Notes under the pieces: generated by a model
Seen by the model: the letters and a program-made list of their open reading frames with translations, nothing else
Told to the model about the DNA's origin: nothing
Database searches by the model: none
Part shown: positions 11,392 through 22,934 of the stretch, piece by piece
Numbering within the stretch: position 1 is the first letter of the stretch
How the letters are laid out: each line of letters starts with the position of its first letter
Source of the DNA: Tupaia tana
Lineage: Eukaryota; Chordata; Mammalia; Scandentia; Tupaiidae
Length of the DNA stretch: 64,000 nt
Direction of reading: 5' to 3'
NCBI GenBank assembly: GCA_026018925.1
Contig: JAKSZU010000016.1
Span: 55,813,075 to 55,877,074, forward strand
Position numbers and translations under genes: made by a program

Positions 11392-11640
11392 ATTACATTA
11401 GACTGAACTGGTGAAATAGAATTTTATGACTTTTGACTAAGACATTACTTATTTTCTTCTATGCTTTGTTTTCCAGGTTTAAGGATTTTTGTCTTCTCTT
11501 GAGCTGTTGACAGGTTAATCTACCTACTATTTGAACATAATTCTAACCTTTTTCCTGGCTTTAAGTGTTAAGAAAATTTCTCTTAACATTTTTTGATTTA
11601 TTAAAGCTAAAACTGCTTTTCTTGAAATTAAAAAAAAAAT

Positions 11641-12974
11641 ACCTATCTAATGACCAAAGTAAGCTATATAGCCTCAGGTAGGTGATACATTATAATATGT
11701 TTATTCTACTCACTGAGTTTTATGCCTAAAGTCAGACATGTATACACAAATATGTATGTATCAGCTGAACTTGCTAGTGAAAGTATTTAGATTAATTAAG
11801 GTATTTTGGAAATGAATAAAATGTGAGCAAAAAAGCATGGAAAGCAACTGTAGATACCAGAGACAGTGTGGGAAGAGGATAGGAAATGGCAGAGGGTGAG
11901 AAGTAGGGAAGCAAGGGAGAAAAAAAAAAGAAAAATATATAAGAAATAAGGAATGGAAAATTATTTGTTGATGATAACATGTATGATAATATCCTTGACT
12001 GAGCCAATATAGAGTGTATTCTGGATGGGAAATCACATTTGGCATGCTGTGGTGAGGTACAGTGAATAAATGTAAAATAAATAAATTTAAAATAAAAATA
12101 AAATAGAAATAAAAGTGTTAAAGAATCTAGGGGAAAAAAAATAAAAACTGGGTTCCAGCTCCATACTACATGGGTCAACACTGAACAATTAGGCTGGTGT
12201 AGAGGGAGAAGATGCTAAAACCAGGTAACTTAGCTTAAGTTTCCCTAGCAACAAGCCCTGTGGCAAAGATTCAAATGAATATAATTTGTTTGGGAGATGA
12301 TCACAGGAAGCACATGTAGAGAAGTGGGGGAGTAAGAGTGGGAGAGAAGTCAACAGAGGATATGCTATCAAGCAAGTTACCCCTTGTACAATTGCAACTT
12401 AATCCTGCTGAATAACTCTGAGAGACAGCTCAGAGTTATCCCATCTGAGGAAAAGACTACAAATATTATCCATCAGGCATTGCATGAAGGTTGCTGGAGA
12501 GAAGATAGAGAATGTCCTATGGCCTGATGGACATATGGGAAGAATGGGCTCTAGCCTGTCCAAATTCTGCCTAGATTATTTATCTGCAATGACTCTCAGA
12601 CAACCAGCTACAAGTGCTAAATTTTGGCAAGGGTAAAGAGCAAGGATGAGGAGGGAAGTATACCTGGAAGATGTAGATACACTGTCTCAAGGAGGATGGT
12701 GAGCCCCAGCTCCAATTGGGAAGTTCATACACTAATATGAGCACAGAAACCAAAAGATTGGGTGGTTACAAACTCCTCAGGAAGTATGTTAGGCTCACAT
12801 ATACACAGAGACATGTACATCAGAAATAAAATCTGCAAGTGATCTAGGTGCCCTAAATCCTGTATGCTTGTGCTTACCCATATACTTATCCACTTGCATT
12901 CCATCCTAATCCCACTGCCTTTGCCCTCTCTGGGTGACTCATTCTCATTCATAACATGCTCCCTCCATTAGGAC
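11641..12974. other. Unassigned intergenic DNA
   Basis: Contains A-rich low-complexity DNA at about 11920-12150 (runs of aaataaa and aaaataaaat). No gene or repeat family is recognised in the remainder. Confidence 0.4.
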
Positions 12975-13340
12975 CAGACCTGTCTTAATTAGGGCTGTTT
13001 TGATGGAATACCATAGAGTGGGTAGCTCAAACAACACTCATTTCTCATAGTTATGGAGGCTGAGACGTCCAAGATCAAGGTGTTGGCCAATTTGGTACCT
13101 GGAGAAAGCTCTCTTCCTGGTTTTCTGAGGTCTCCTCACTGTATCCTCACATCACAGAAGAAGATGGATCTTGTGTTTCTCTTCTTGTAAACACACTACT
13201 CCCATAGGAGGGTCCCACATTAGGACCTCATCTAAACTAATTACCTCCCAAATGCCTTACCCCTATATACAATCATAATGGGATTTGACTTTTAAGATAA
13301 GAAATGGAGATAAGGGACACAATTTACTCCATTAACAAGA
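12975..13340 (-). mobile_element. MaLR-type LTR, antisense
   Basis: 'ggaataccatagagtgggta', 'gttatggaggctgagacgtc', 'caagatcaaggtgttggcca', 'ctcactgtatcctcacatca' and 'taggacctcatctaaactaa' are the reverse complement of the MST/MLT1 class of ERVL-MaLR LTRs. Exact subfamily not determined. Confidence 0.65.
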
Positions 13341-14871
13341 CTTCTACTTGAACCCATTCAGTTTAGCTTGGTCCCATTCACCTTGCCTACCTCTTGCCAG
13401 ACCCATGTTTGAGGTCAGGGTCTGCCTTGAAAGCCTCTAGCCCCCTGCCCAGCTGAGATGAAACTTACTGATAAAAGCCCCGCCAGCCACCCAACTTTTA
13501 GGAATATCACTCTCCAGACATCTTTGCTGCATACTCATAGGCCCTGTATTTGGAGGTTCTTTGGAAATTAAAGGCAGCTGGGATAGAGCCAGAGTTTACC
13601 CTGGCCCTTGGGCTCTGAACAACAGTCTCTTTCTTCCCTGTCACCTCACCATTTAAGGGCCAGCCCCACAGGTGGGTTTATTCATCCCACCCTGTACTCT
13701 GCCACAGTCTCCATGCTTCCCACTTCGGGTTGGTCTATTTTGCAGAAGAGCCAATTTTTAAACTCTCATTCATTCAGCCAACCTTCATTAGCACCCACAC
13801 ATGCCAGGCATTGCTTGGGACTCAAGAATAAGAGATCCTGCCTCCTAGGTGCCACCCAGCACAAACTCCTTTTGCCCGAAGAAGGTAAATAGGCATGGCA
13901 GAGCTTTATCCATAGGAGTGCAGTAGGCTGCTGGCACCACTGCTGACTTTGCAGCAGTGCTGGGCAAGTGAGTCAGTATCCTGACCCAGCAAAAACATAA
14001 AAAATAAAAGACTTTCTATGAACCAGGATTGCATGAGGCAATATCAGGAGATTAGGCCTTGACTTAACGACAGTTCCCAGCTCATTAGTAGTTCCCAGTT
14101 GACATGAGGGTGCCTAACAACGAGGTCTAGCTTCTGGGTGCCCAGGATCAGAAGACAGGCACATCAGCGGGAGTCAGCTTTCCTATGGTGAGGCTCTGGT
14201 GAGGCTTTTGCAGCATCAGAGAGCTCTTAAAATGCTCAGTTTGAGGAGCTGCCAGGTCTTATCTAAAGAGCCATGTGCTTGGCACTGAGTCTGGTGCCGT
14301 AAGAAGACCTAAGAGCTGTGGATAAGGGTGTTTAGACTTAGAACCCCTACATGCTCCTTTAATTTCCTCTTCTCTCCTGAAACAAAAGTGGGCACTAAGA
14401 GATTTGTGGGCCCACCTGATTTATGGAGGAGTCACCTCCTCCCCCATGACCATGCTCTACATGTTCCCACAGCTCTGATCAGCCTCATCAGCGTATATAG
14501 TCAAGCTGCCGAAGTGCCAACTCGCGTGGGAGAAGGAAGCCAGTTGCTAGGCTCCCGTGCATGGAAAGAAAGAGGGCATTTCTCCTGAACACAGGCAGAC
14601 TTTAGCCAGAAATTATACAGAACTTTCTAAAGCCACAGGCAATAACTATAGCAGTAACTATCCTGCATATCCTCAACACGTTCTCCAGGCAGGCTTCATT
14701 CCCCCATTAAACCAGCATAACCCTGCCTCTGGGAACTTGATTTGCTTAGAGTCTGAATTCCCTAGTCTTAGGTACTTGGTTTCCCTGCCTGCTGTGCCAG
14801 CCAGGAATAATATCATACTACATTTACCTATTTCCAATTCCTGGAAAGAGCCAGGTAAAAATTGGAGCAAC
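13341..14871. other. Unassigned intergenic DNA
   Basis: About 1.5 kb that is relatively rich in unique sequence. Frames of 94-136 codons (13608-13892, 14557-14967) overlap repeat edges or lack any known domain. I see no exon signals I would trust. Confidence 0.4.
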
Positions 14872-15109
14872 GTTGGGGGCTGGACGAGTGGTACAGCAGT
14901 AACACGATACTCTGCAAGGCTGACCCATGTGGGAAGGTTCCAGGTTCACATCCAGAGACCTCTTTGAGTACTTTAAGCGTACATGTGCCCATGATCCAGG
15001 CTGACAGAGGCTAAGAGAGGATCATGGCATCAAGATGCTGTCAGGGGGTTCTCTCTCCCTCTCTCTGCTTCTCTTACTCATGAAATAAACTTCAAAGCAA
15101 AATTAACTA

Positions 15110-15156
<47 letters not shown>
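14872..15156 (+). mobile_element. SINE-C copy with long oligo(A) tail
   Basis: GGGCTGGACGAGTGGTACAG, a tRNA-like box A region, is followed by 'ggaaggttccaggttcacat' (box B region), the 'cccatgatccaggctgacag' body, a CT-rich stretch and an A-run of more than 40. Imperfect duplications 'attggagcaa' and 'actggagcaa' flank it. The long uninterrupted tail suggests recent insertion. Confidence 0.85.
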
Positions 15157-15159
<3 letters not shown>

Positions 15160-15167
15160 GGAGCAAT

Positions 15168-16849
15168 CAACATGTGAGTCCTAACTTCCCTGGCAGGTAT
15201 CTACTCTGGTATGATGTCAAGGACAGAGAGTAGGCCCCTCCACTAAAGAACAAAATAGGACTTCCCTAATTGGAACAGCAAGTCCCAACACCCTGTGATG
15301 GCTGTTTGCTTACTCTGCTCCCTTTACAGATGCGAGAACAGAAGCACAGACTGGTTCTGCTCTTGCTAGTGAAAGGTGGAGCAGTAGTCCACATTCCAAT
15401 AGGCAATTCTCTACTCTTCTCCCATTCCTGCCCAGCTCTGGGTCCAGTGGACCACAGAAGAGTGATTCCCAGGGCCCTTGCCTTGGATTCCAGCTGGAAT
15501 GGGTCTAGGATCCCCAAGAGATTACAGGGTCTCCTTACTGAGCTCTCAGAGGTTCCAGCATGAAAGGGATTATGCTAAGCATGAACATTTTTTTCCTGTT
15601 AGTGTCCATTTTTTCCTTTTAGCACGTTCCTCATTTCAATCATTCCTTTTCCTTTCCAGACCCCAGGAGCCAGAAATAAACACATGCAGTCTTTGCATTG
15701 ATGTAAATAACCATTGGCTTTATTGAACCCATCTGCTCAGGCTGTTGGTTGAAATCATAGCCATGGAGTGTTTCCACCGAGCACCCCTGGGGTATTCAGG
15801 AAATATAGCTACTGCCCTGCACGTCTGGTCTGCTTTTTCAGGAGGGACCCTCACTACAGAAGTTAGGTATTTTCTTGATTTTCGGACTTTTGCTCTTCAT
15901 CAACAATTATTTCCCCCCCTCCCTTATTCTTTCCTTTGTCACTCCTGAAACTGACTTTTGCCTCCCAACCCCACAGACTGCCTGGCTCCATCATTCTGTT
16001 ATGGGATCTTGAGTTTGAAAAAGACAACGTCAATGGTTGCAACTTATGGTCAGGCTCGTGTACCCACCCGCCTCGTACAGCTTCTAGGTGGTTGTCCCAT
16101 GCTTCCACAGCTTGTCCTGGGGCTCCTTTCTCTTGTGAAAACAGAAACAATAGCAGTTAAATGTATGGAACACTTGGGGTTGGGGACTGCTGAAAGCTGT
16201 CTTCACTCGTTGCCCCGGGAAACTGAGGCACAGACAGGGATGAATTAATTTGCTGGAGATCATAAACTTGCAGCAGCTAGGACTAGATTCCAACCCTAGA
16301 AGTCTAGCTTTAGGGTTAGGGCTCTTTACTACAAAAAGTACTAAAAATAAATAAACGAACAAACTCTGCTTCTACAAAGCATACAAATCTCCAAGCCCTG
16401 CCAGTTTAGAAGCCTAGGATTGATCTTTTGTCTTCTGGTTGAGCTGTTCTTTGTTTTCTGCTGTTTGATTGCTTCCTTTGCTCTCTCCCTTACTTCCTGC
16501 ACCCCCTGAATACCACATGTTACTTGAGCCTTAACCACAATCAGTGGTCTCGTCTTTATTCTTTTATCTCTCTTGCCCCCATGTGCAATTATTAGCCACA
16601 TCCTATGGACTCATTCATTTCAGAAACATTTAGTAAGTGCCAACTATGTACCAAACCAAATAAGATAGATGGAGCCCCTGTGTGTGTGGCCCTTTCAGTT
16701 CAATTGTGCTGCCTCTATCTCTCATATCCCCTACCCTCACCACAGCCCTTATTCAGACCAATGTTCACACTCAACTGTACAATTGCTATACCTTCACTGC
16801 TGTGCATTTTGCCTCACCTCATATCAGCCCTTTCCCCAACTCCAAGCTT
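15168..16849. other. Unassigned DNA with MIR remnants
   Basis: A short MIR-like word occurs at about 15328-15350 and a better MIR at 16218-16335. The rest is unassigned. Overlapping short frames on both strands show no known domain. Confidence 0.4.
16218..16335 (+). mobile_element. MIR fragment
   Basis: 'gaaactgaggcacagacagg', 'catgaattaa..tgctggagatca', 'gcagctaggactagattcca' and 'agggctctttactac' follow the MIR core and 3' part. Confidence 0.65.
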
Positions 16850-17130
16850 CCCAGTACCTCCCTTCTTAGTCCATTCTTACCACTATTAAAAATAAAAAAA
16901 TACCATAGACTGGATGGCTAAAAAACCCTGGAAATTTATTTCTCACAATTCTGGAGGCTGGTAAGTTCAAGACCAAGGGGCTGGCAGATTCAGTGAATGG
17001 TGAGGGCCCCCTTCCCAGTTCACAGATGGTACCTTCTCACTGTGTCTTCACATAGTAGAAGGGGCAATACAGCTCTCTGAGGACTCTTTTATAAAGATTC
17101 TGTGTTGACTCACACTTTGCAGAGTATACA
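16850..17130 (-). mobile_element. MaLR-type LTR fragment, antisense
   Basis: 'taccatagactggatggcta', 'tttctcacaattctggaggc', 'caagaccaaggggctggcag' and 'cttctcactgtgtcttcaca' match the same LTR class as 12975-13340. Confidence 0.65.
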
Positions 17131-17654
17131 GTCTCTAGTCTTCACTTACAAGTAGCCAAACCTTGGTCTGCTTTTCAGGCTCATTTTTCATCAGGGTCTT
17201 TACCTGCCTAACGTGCGTCTTTGTCTAAAACCCCATACTTGGCCTGCCTGGTGGATTTCAGGCACTTTTGAGTTGTTCTCTGTCCACCTAATTCTCTTGG
17301 AGTTTTACTTTTGTTATTCAGCATCCAGCATCTCCTGGGAGATGGGACAGGGACAGACCAGGGTCCTGGGGAGCCGAAGGGAGGTGGGGAAGGGAAAAAT
17401 GGAGTGCAGGCCAGGATGGAGCCTACTCACATGTGTCCCACAAGACCAGGCCAGGAGTCAAGACTGAGAGCCAATGGAGTTTAAGGATGTAATATGAGCC
17501 ACATCCTTTCAGTTCTGTCCTTTTAGGGTAGGGAGGATGAGGGTGGGCCAGTACCTGAGCAATAGAGATGGTTGATTATAATGCCATTAGAGCCCACAGA
17601 TATATTGGGTTGACTAGTCGCCACTTTCCCTGGGTTTAAATAAAGAGGGGGGGA

Positions 17655-17907
17655 TGGGACCAGCAGTTAGTGTAATGGCTATGTCGCTGGACTCCCATGT
17701 AGTCGACTATGGTTCGCATCCTGGACCCGGTGGCTTAAAACTCACACCAGGCATGTGTGCATGCGTGCCCAAGATCCCGAGAGGAGAATGGAGGAGAAGG
17801 GATTGCAGCATGGCCATCCCTCCTGGGGGGTGATTTCTCGTTTTCTGTCTCTCTGTCTCTCTCTGTCTGGCGAGCACACACACCCTATAGAAAAACCTCT
17901 CTCAAAA

Positions 17908-17963
<56 letters not shown>

Positions 17964-17985
17964 AAGAAAGAGAGAGGGAGGGGAA
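17655..17985 (+). mobile_element. SINE-A copy with (GAAA)n tail
   Basis: Head GGGACCAGCAGTTAGTGTAA, box B-like GGTTCGCATCC, then the full body with 'ctgtctggcgagcacacaca' and 'accctatagaaaaacctctc'. The tail has become (aaag)n and then (gaga)n. The tail and the DNA just 3' of it were copied to 19350-19489. Confidence 0.9.
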
Positions 17986-18064
17986 GCAGAGAAGGAGCCA
18001 GCACTCATGGGGAAAATTGAGAAAGGCCTGGGCTCTAACAGTAGCCTAGGTCCTATCCCCAAGT

Positions 18065-18540
18065 AGCAGTTTCCTATTGCTGATTTAACAAAGTACCACA
18101 AATTCAGTGGTTTTAAATAACACAAATTTATTATCTTACTGGTCTGGAGGTCAGAAGTCCAAGCTTAGTCTCACTGGGTTAACTCAAGGTGTCAGTAGGG
18201 CAGGTTCCTTCTGGAAGCTCTGAGAGTGACTTTCCTTGACTTTTTCCAGCTCTTAATGGCAGCCTTCATTCTTTCACTTGCAGTCCCTTTCTCCATCTTC
18301 AGGTGTATCACTCCAACCTCTGCTTCCATCATGTCACCTTCTCTCACTCTGAGCCCCCTCCCTCCCTCTTCTAAGGATCCTTCTGTCCAAGGATCCTCCA
18401 GGAAAATCTCCCCATCTCAAGACCCTTAATTTGGTCACAGCCATGGTCTCTTTTGTCATCTAAGGTAACATATCACAGGTTCTAGGGAATACCTGATCAT
18501 ATAGCTGGGCCACTCCTTCCTTCCTAGGCTTATCTAAAAA
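18065..18540 (-). mobile_element. MLT1/MaLR-type LTR, antisense
   Basis: 'tttcctattgctgatttaac', 'aagtaccacaaattcagtgg', 'ggtctggaggtcagaagtcc', 'aaggatcctccaggaaaatc' and the closing 'ctgggccactcc' read as a reverse-complemented MLT1-type LTR. Subfamily not determined. Confidence 0.6.
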
Positions 18541-18659
18541 GTTCATGTCTGAGTGAACCCCCAATGTGAAGAGGAAGTGAGGTCCCCAAGAAACCTATCA
18601 ACAAGAAACCTGTGAGAGATACAGGTAGCCAGCCCAGAGCCTCCTGCTAGGGACCCTCA

Positions 18660-19080
18660 ATGTTCATTCTGCTTCTCCCCTTCAGGAAACCTCTGTAAGA
18701 ACCTTCTGTTCAGTTCATGTTCCACACTGGCCTCTGTGTGATCTTGATGGGAGAGCAGGACAACCAGCCATACCCTGTTCAACCTTCCGCTTATGGAAGG
18801 TCTCTTCAAGGAGTGATATTTGTACAGACACTTGAAGAAAAAGCAAATCAGCCTTTTAAAGGGTAGGAGGTTGAGCACTCTAGAAAGAGGATAAAAGCAC
18901 AAAGGCCTGAAGAAGGAGAGAGCTTGACAAGTTTGAGGAACAGAGGGGTCAGTGTGGCTAGAAATAGGGATCACTGTGAGTAAGAGAATTCAGGGTTGGA
19001 GATGAAGGTAGAAGCCAGGTGGTGCATAATCAGGAGGTCCTTGAGAAGAAGTCTGGATTTTCTAAAAGCAAGGGGACGTT
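18660..19080 (+). mobile_element. Ancient interspersed repeat, left part (name not recalled)
   Basis: 'tgatatttgtacagacactt', 'gcacaaaggcctgaagaagg', 'gaacagaggggtcagtgtgg' and 'gtccttgagaagaagtctgg' are in the order of the repeat seen at 8900. A MIR (19081-19349) interrupts it, and it continues at 19555. Confidence 0.45.
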
Positions 19081-19349
19081 GCTGAGTATAGTAACAATTA
19101 TAAACAACAGCTAACCATTACATCTATAGCAACATGTATATGTTTACTAAAGTTTATATCTATAGTAAACTAGTATTAAGTATCAGGTGTTATTTATTTG
19201 CATCAATTCCAAATTTACATAAATTAGGTCAGATGAGTCACATTTTAAGTTGAGAAAACTGAAGCACAGAGAGATTAAGTATATTGTCAAACTCACACAG
19301 CTTATAGGTGGTAGAAGCTGAAATTCAAACCCAATTCATTTGGCTTCAC
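19081..19349 (+). mobile_element. MIR, nearly full length
   Basis: 'aacaattataaacaacagct', 'aagtatcaggtgttatttat', 'gttgagaaaactgaagcaca', 'attaagtatattgtcaaact' and 'gctgaaattcaaaccc' follow MIR from the tRNA-related head through the core. Its normal 3' end ('ttttaagcactatgctctat') resumes at about 19509, after the copied block. Confidence 0.75.
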
Positions 19350-19375
19350 AGCCCCTATAGAAAAACCTCTCAAAA

Positions 19376-19422
<47 letters not shown>

Positions 19423-19508
19423 AGAGGAGGGGAAACAGAGAAGGAGCCAGCACTCATGGGGAAAATTGAGAAAGGCCCGGGCTCTAACAGTGAAGCCAAA
19501 TGAATTGG
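19331..19508. repeat. Perfect 19-bp inverted repeat flanking a copied segment
   Basis: ccaattcatttggcttcac (19331-19349) and its exact reverse complement gtgaagccaaatgaattgg (19490-19508) enclose 140 bp. The left arm is part of the MIR. Direct, not inverted, duplications are expected at retroposon insertions, so this marks a different event. Confidence 0.95.
19350..19489 (+). mobile_element. Copied segment: SINE-A tail plus its unique 3' flank
   Basis: The segment starts 'cccctatagaaaaacctctc' and holds an (aaat)n run. It then continues with non-SINE DNA 'cagagaaggagccagcactc' through 'gctctaacag', the same flank that follows the SINE tail at about 17985-18042. The tail repeat differs: (aaag)n in the source, (aaat)n here. 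It is either a 5'-truncated SINE with 3' transduction or a templated repair insertion. Confidence 0.8.
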
Positions 19509-19554
19509 TTTTAAGCACTATGCTCTATTCTTTTCCTACTGAGAATTTCATGCA

Positions 19555-19830
19555 AAAATAAATCACTTTGGCAGGAAGGTGGACTGTAGAAGGAAGAGCA
19601 AGTGAACAGACTAACTGATTAAGAGGATCTTGTAGAGCCCGGGTAAGAGATGTTCATGGCGAATCTGGAGTGCTAATGTTGAAAGCAGAAAAATGAGTGG
19701 ACTCAGGATAGATCAGAGATCTGCAAGGAACTGAAGCTGGTTCCTTGATTTTGAGCTTGAGTAACTCAGTGGATGATGACGCCTTCCTTGAGAGAGGAAC
19801 AGGCTTTGGGGTAGGCAATCCTCAGAGCCA
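19555..19830 (+). mobile_element. Ancient interspersed repeat, right part
   Basis: 'tcactttggcaggaaggtgg', 'agtggactcaggatagatca' and 'ctggttccttgattttgagc' continue the element that begins at 18660. Confidence 0.4.
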
Positions 19831-20571
19831 GTATCCTGCCCTTGTGTAGCCTCTGAGCTCCTACCAACCCTTCAGCCACGTGCTAGAGAAAGCTTCCCAC
19901 ACAGGTGCTGAGGTTAGCCTGCACTGGCAGGTCCATGCCAAGAACCACAAAAGCCTCACTTTATTTAAAATACAAAACTTGGCGGGATTCCCCAACCTAG
20001 ACAGAGACAAGCCCATTACTCTGTGAGCTACATTTCAGCCTCTGTTTTCTTGTATCTATTACCAAGGCCTCTCAGCCGAAAATCCACTCAACCCATCAAT
20101 CACTCCTCCCAGAAGCCCACAAACAGGGCAGCAAAGGCTGAAATCCCAGTAGGCGTCCATAGGCACATTGGACCAAGCTCCAAAGACTTTCCTGTTTATA
20201 GATAGGGGGTTGTGTTGCTTTATATTTTTAATAAAAAGCAGATTTTTAATAAAAAGCAGATTTTTATCAATCCTACCCCCAAAATATCTATTGGGGAAAC
20301 TGGAATTTTGCTTCCAATCTCCCTACTCAATATTCCCCTAGTGCCCATGAAAAGCTTTGGTGTTTCCACAATTTGAATGTTCACAGATAATTAGCTAGTA
20401 GAATGATTTGGAGAGAGAAGCCAGTATATATTTTCACAACCTGGTCAAGAGTGGGTGGGAGAAGCACCCCTAAGCAGTCTTGGCACATTTCAGTGCCTGA
20501 AACATAAACATGCAATTCATTTAGAGGCATATTCATTTAGGTTTCTGTGACCATAAAAAGTTTTCTACTCC
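19831..20571. other. Unassigned intergenic DNA
   Basis: Holds one small tandem repeat (20225-20266). No gene or repeat family is recognised. Confidence 0.45.
20225..20266 (+). repeat. 18-bp tandem repeat, 2.3 units
   Basis: tttttaataaaaagcaga stands at 20225-20242 and 20243-20260, followed by 'ttttta'. The two units are identical. Confidence 0.9.
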
Positions 20572-20812
20572 TTAGCTGACTCTGTATCCTAGTGGTTAAG
20601 GGAGCCAGGTCCCGCATGGCCAATGACAGTTCAAATCCCGGCCCCAGTGGCTTAAAAAAAAAACCACACCAGCTTATGTGTGTGCATATCCCAAATCCCA
20701 ACAGGATGAAGAGATGGAGAAGGGATTTCAGTGTGACCACACCCCATGGGGAGTGCTTTCTTCCTCTTCCTCTGTTTCTCTCTCTGGCAATACAAAAGGG
20801 AAAATAAATGCT
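20572..20812 (+). mobile_element. SINE-A2 copy
   Basis: 'ctgtatcctagtggttaagg', 'ccaggtcccgcatggccaat', box B-like AGTTCAAATCC, then the subfamily body ('catatcccaaatcccaacag', 'ccatggggagtgctttctt') ending in a short A-rich tail. Confidence 0.85.
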
Positions 20813-21079
20813 TTCTCCCTTGCTTCTGAGACATCTTATAAAGTTACTTGACTCTCTCATCTAACTTTCCCCTCCATAATCCTCAAATATTTCATTCATC
20901 CTATTCCCTGCCACCTCAACTGCCCCATGAATGTGCCTTCTCTTCCTTTGAGACATGGAGAAGCCTTTTCTGAATCTAGTCTCTTCCTCTTCCCTCTTGC
21001 TCAGACTGCTCCTCAAAGTTCCCCATCCTCAAAGTTCCCTCCCTCCCTTCCTATCCCCCCATTTTTTCTTTTTCCTTTG

Positions 21080-21317
21080 TCTTTTTTTTTTTTTTTTAAC
21101 CTTTTGCCATAGGGAGCACTTTAGAGACAGAGTAAGAAAGAAAGCGAGAAATCACCCCTCTCAGGAATGGCCACACTGCAATCCCCTCTCCTGCATTCTC
21201 CTCTTGGGTATTGGCCATGCATCCAGCATGATTTTCAAGCCGCCGGGTCCAGGGCTGGAAATGGCTGGCCATGTGGGAGTCCAGCATCTTAACCACCAGA
21301 CCACCTGCTGGCTCCTC
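21080..21317 (-). mobile_element. SINE-A copy, antisense
   Basis: T-run, 'ttttgccatagggagcactt', 'aaagcgagaaatcacccctc' and the reversed head 'gtgggagtccagcatcttaa' ending 'cacctgctggctcc'. Confidence 0.85.
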
Positions 21318-22423
21318 TTTCAGTCTTTTTACCATTAATTCCTATTATCATTAATCATCTTCTAAATGTGTCACCAGCTGTGTTATAATATGTACTCACT
21401 TTAGAGCCTCGTAATAATTTTGCAAAATAATATTTTATACACAAGTGCATGTGCTCACTCATACCCCCACACACTTCTTTGATAGCTGAAGAATTTGAGA
21501 ATGCTGAAGGTTAAAAAATTTACTTAAGTTCCTTTTCTATTTATAACTTTAAATTGAATGTATTTGTGAGGTACAGTGTGATTTTTCAGTACATGAATAC
21601 AATGTGTAATGATCAAATCAGGGTCATTAGAATACCAATCAGCTCAACTATTTATTATTACTTTGTATTGGGAATATTTAAAATCCTCTCTTTTAGTTAA
21701 TCTGAAATATACAATAAATTATTAACGATGATTACCCTACTGAACTAAAGAATGCTAGAACTTGTTTCTCTTATCTATAATTTTGTTTCCATTAACCAAC
21801 ATCTCTCTATCCTCTCTCCTCATTACCATTCCAAGCCTCTAGTAAACCCTATTCTCCCTCCTGCTATAAGATCAACATTTTGTTTCCACATATTAGTGAG
21901 AACACAGTTTTTCTCCTTCTGTGTCTGTCTAGCTTATTTCACTTCACATAATGTCTTCCAGGCTTATCAAGTTGCCTCAAATTACAGGATTTCATTCTTT
22001 TTAATGGCCAAATAGCATTTCATTATTTTTTCCACATTTTCTTTATCCATTCATCTATTGATGGACACTTAGGTTGATTCCATATTGTGGGTGTTGTGAA
22101 TAGTGCTCCAATGAATGTAGGAGTATGGATATTACCATGACATAGATTCCTATTACTTTGGATTTATGCCTAGTAGTGGGATAGCAAAATCATATTGTAG
22201 TTCCATTTTTACTTTTAGTTTTTTTGAGAAACTTCTATACCATTTTCCATAATGACTGCACGAATTTACATTCCAGCCAACAGCATTAAGAGTTCCCTAT
22301 ACACTGCATCCTCACAAGCATTTGTTGGTTTTTGCATTTCTGATGATAGCTATTCTAATTCCAGTAAGAAGGTATATCACTGTGGTTTTGTTTACATTAT
22401 ACAACATAGTTTTTGTATAAATA

Positions 22424-22506
22424 CAGCCAGCAGGTGCAAGACTCCAATCGTGCAGTTGGCCAGCCATGTGGGATCCAATGCCTAACCACCATGCTATCTG
22501 CTGGCC
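22424..22506 (-). mobile_element. SINE-A/B head fragment, antisense
   Basis: About 83 bp of reversed tRNA-like head ('ccagccatgtgggatccaat', 'accatgctatctgctggccc'), with no recognisable tail. It lies inside the antisense L1. Confidence 0.75.
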
Positions 22507-22934
22507 CTCAATTTATTTAATTTATTTAGTAGTCATTCAAAAACATGTTGTTTAGTCTTTGTGTGTTTGTATGACTTCCAAAGTTCCTCTTGTTTCTGAT
22601 TTCTAGTTTTAGTCCATTATGTTCAGAAAAGACAATATGACCATTTTTCTAAATTTTTTGAAACTTGTTTTGTGCCCTGATAGGTGGTTATTCTGGAGAA
22701 TGTTCTGTGTGCTGATGAGAAAAATGTGTTCTGCAACTGTTAAATAAAATATTCTGTAAATGTCTGTTAGATACATTTGGTCTATAGTGCCACTATTAAT
22801 CTGATATTTTTGTTGTGAGTTTTCTGTTTAGATAATCTATCCACTACTAAAAGTGAAATGTTGAAATCTCCACCTATTATTGGTTTGGTATCTATTTCTC
22901 TCTTTAGGTCTAGTAATATTTGCTTTATATATTT

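Larger units (their letters stand above)
9538..11640 (+). mobile_element. ORF1-only L1 (HAL1-like), with repeated 5' monomers and poly(A)
   Basis: In order: two 127-bp monomers plus a separated partial third (9538-9962), a non-coding leader, a degraded L1 ORF1 (about 10262-11391), a 3' UTR of about 240 bp and a short A-run at 11628-11638. No ORF2, endonuclease or reverse transcriptase sequence follows. This is the layout of HAL1 'half-L1' elements, which depend on L1 for movement. Target-site duplications were not found. It could also be an L1 truncated at its 3' side by a later deletion. Confidence 0.65.
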
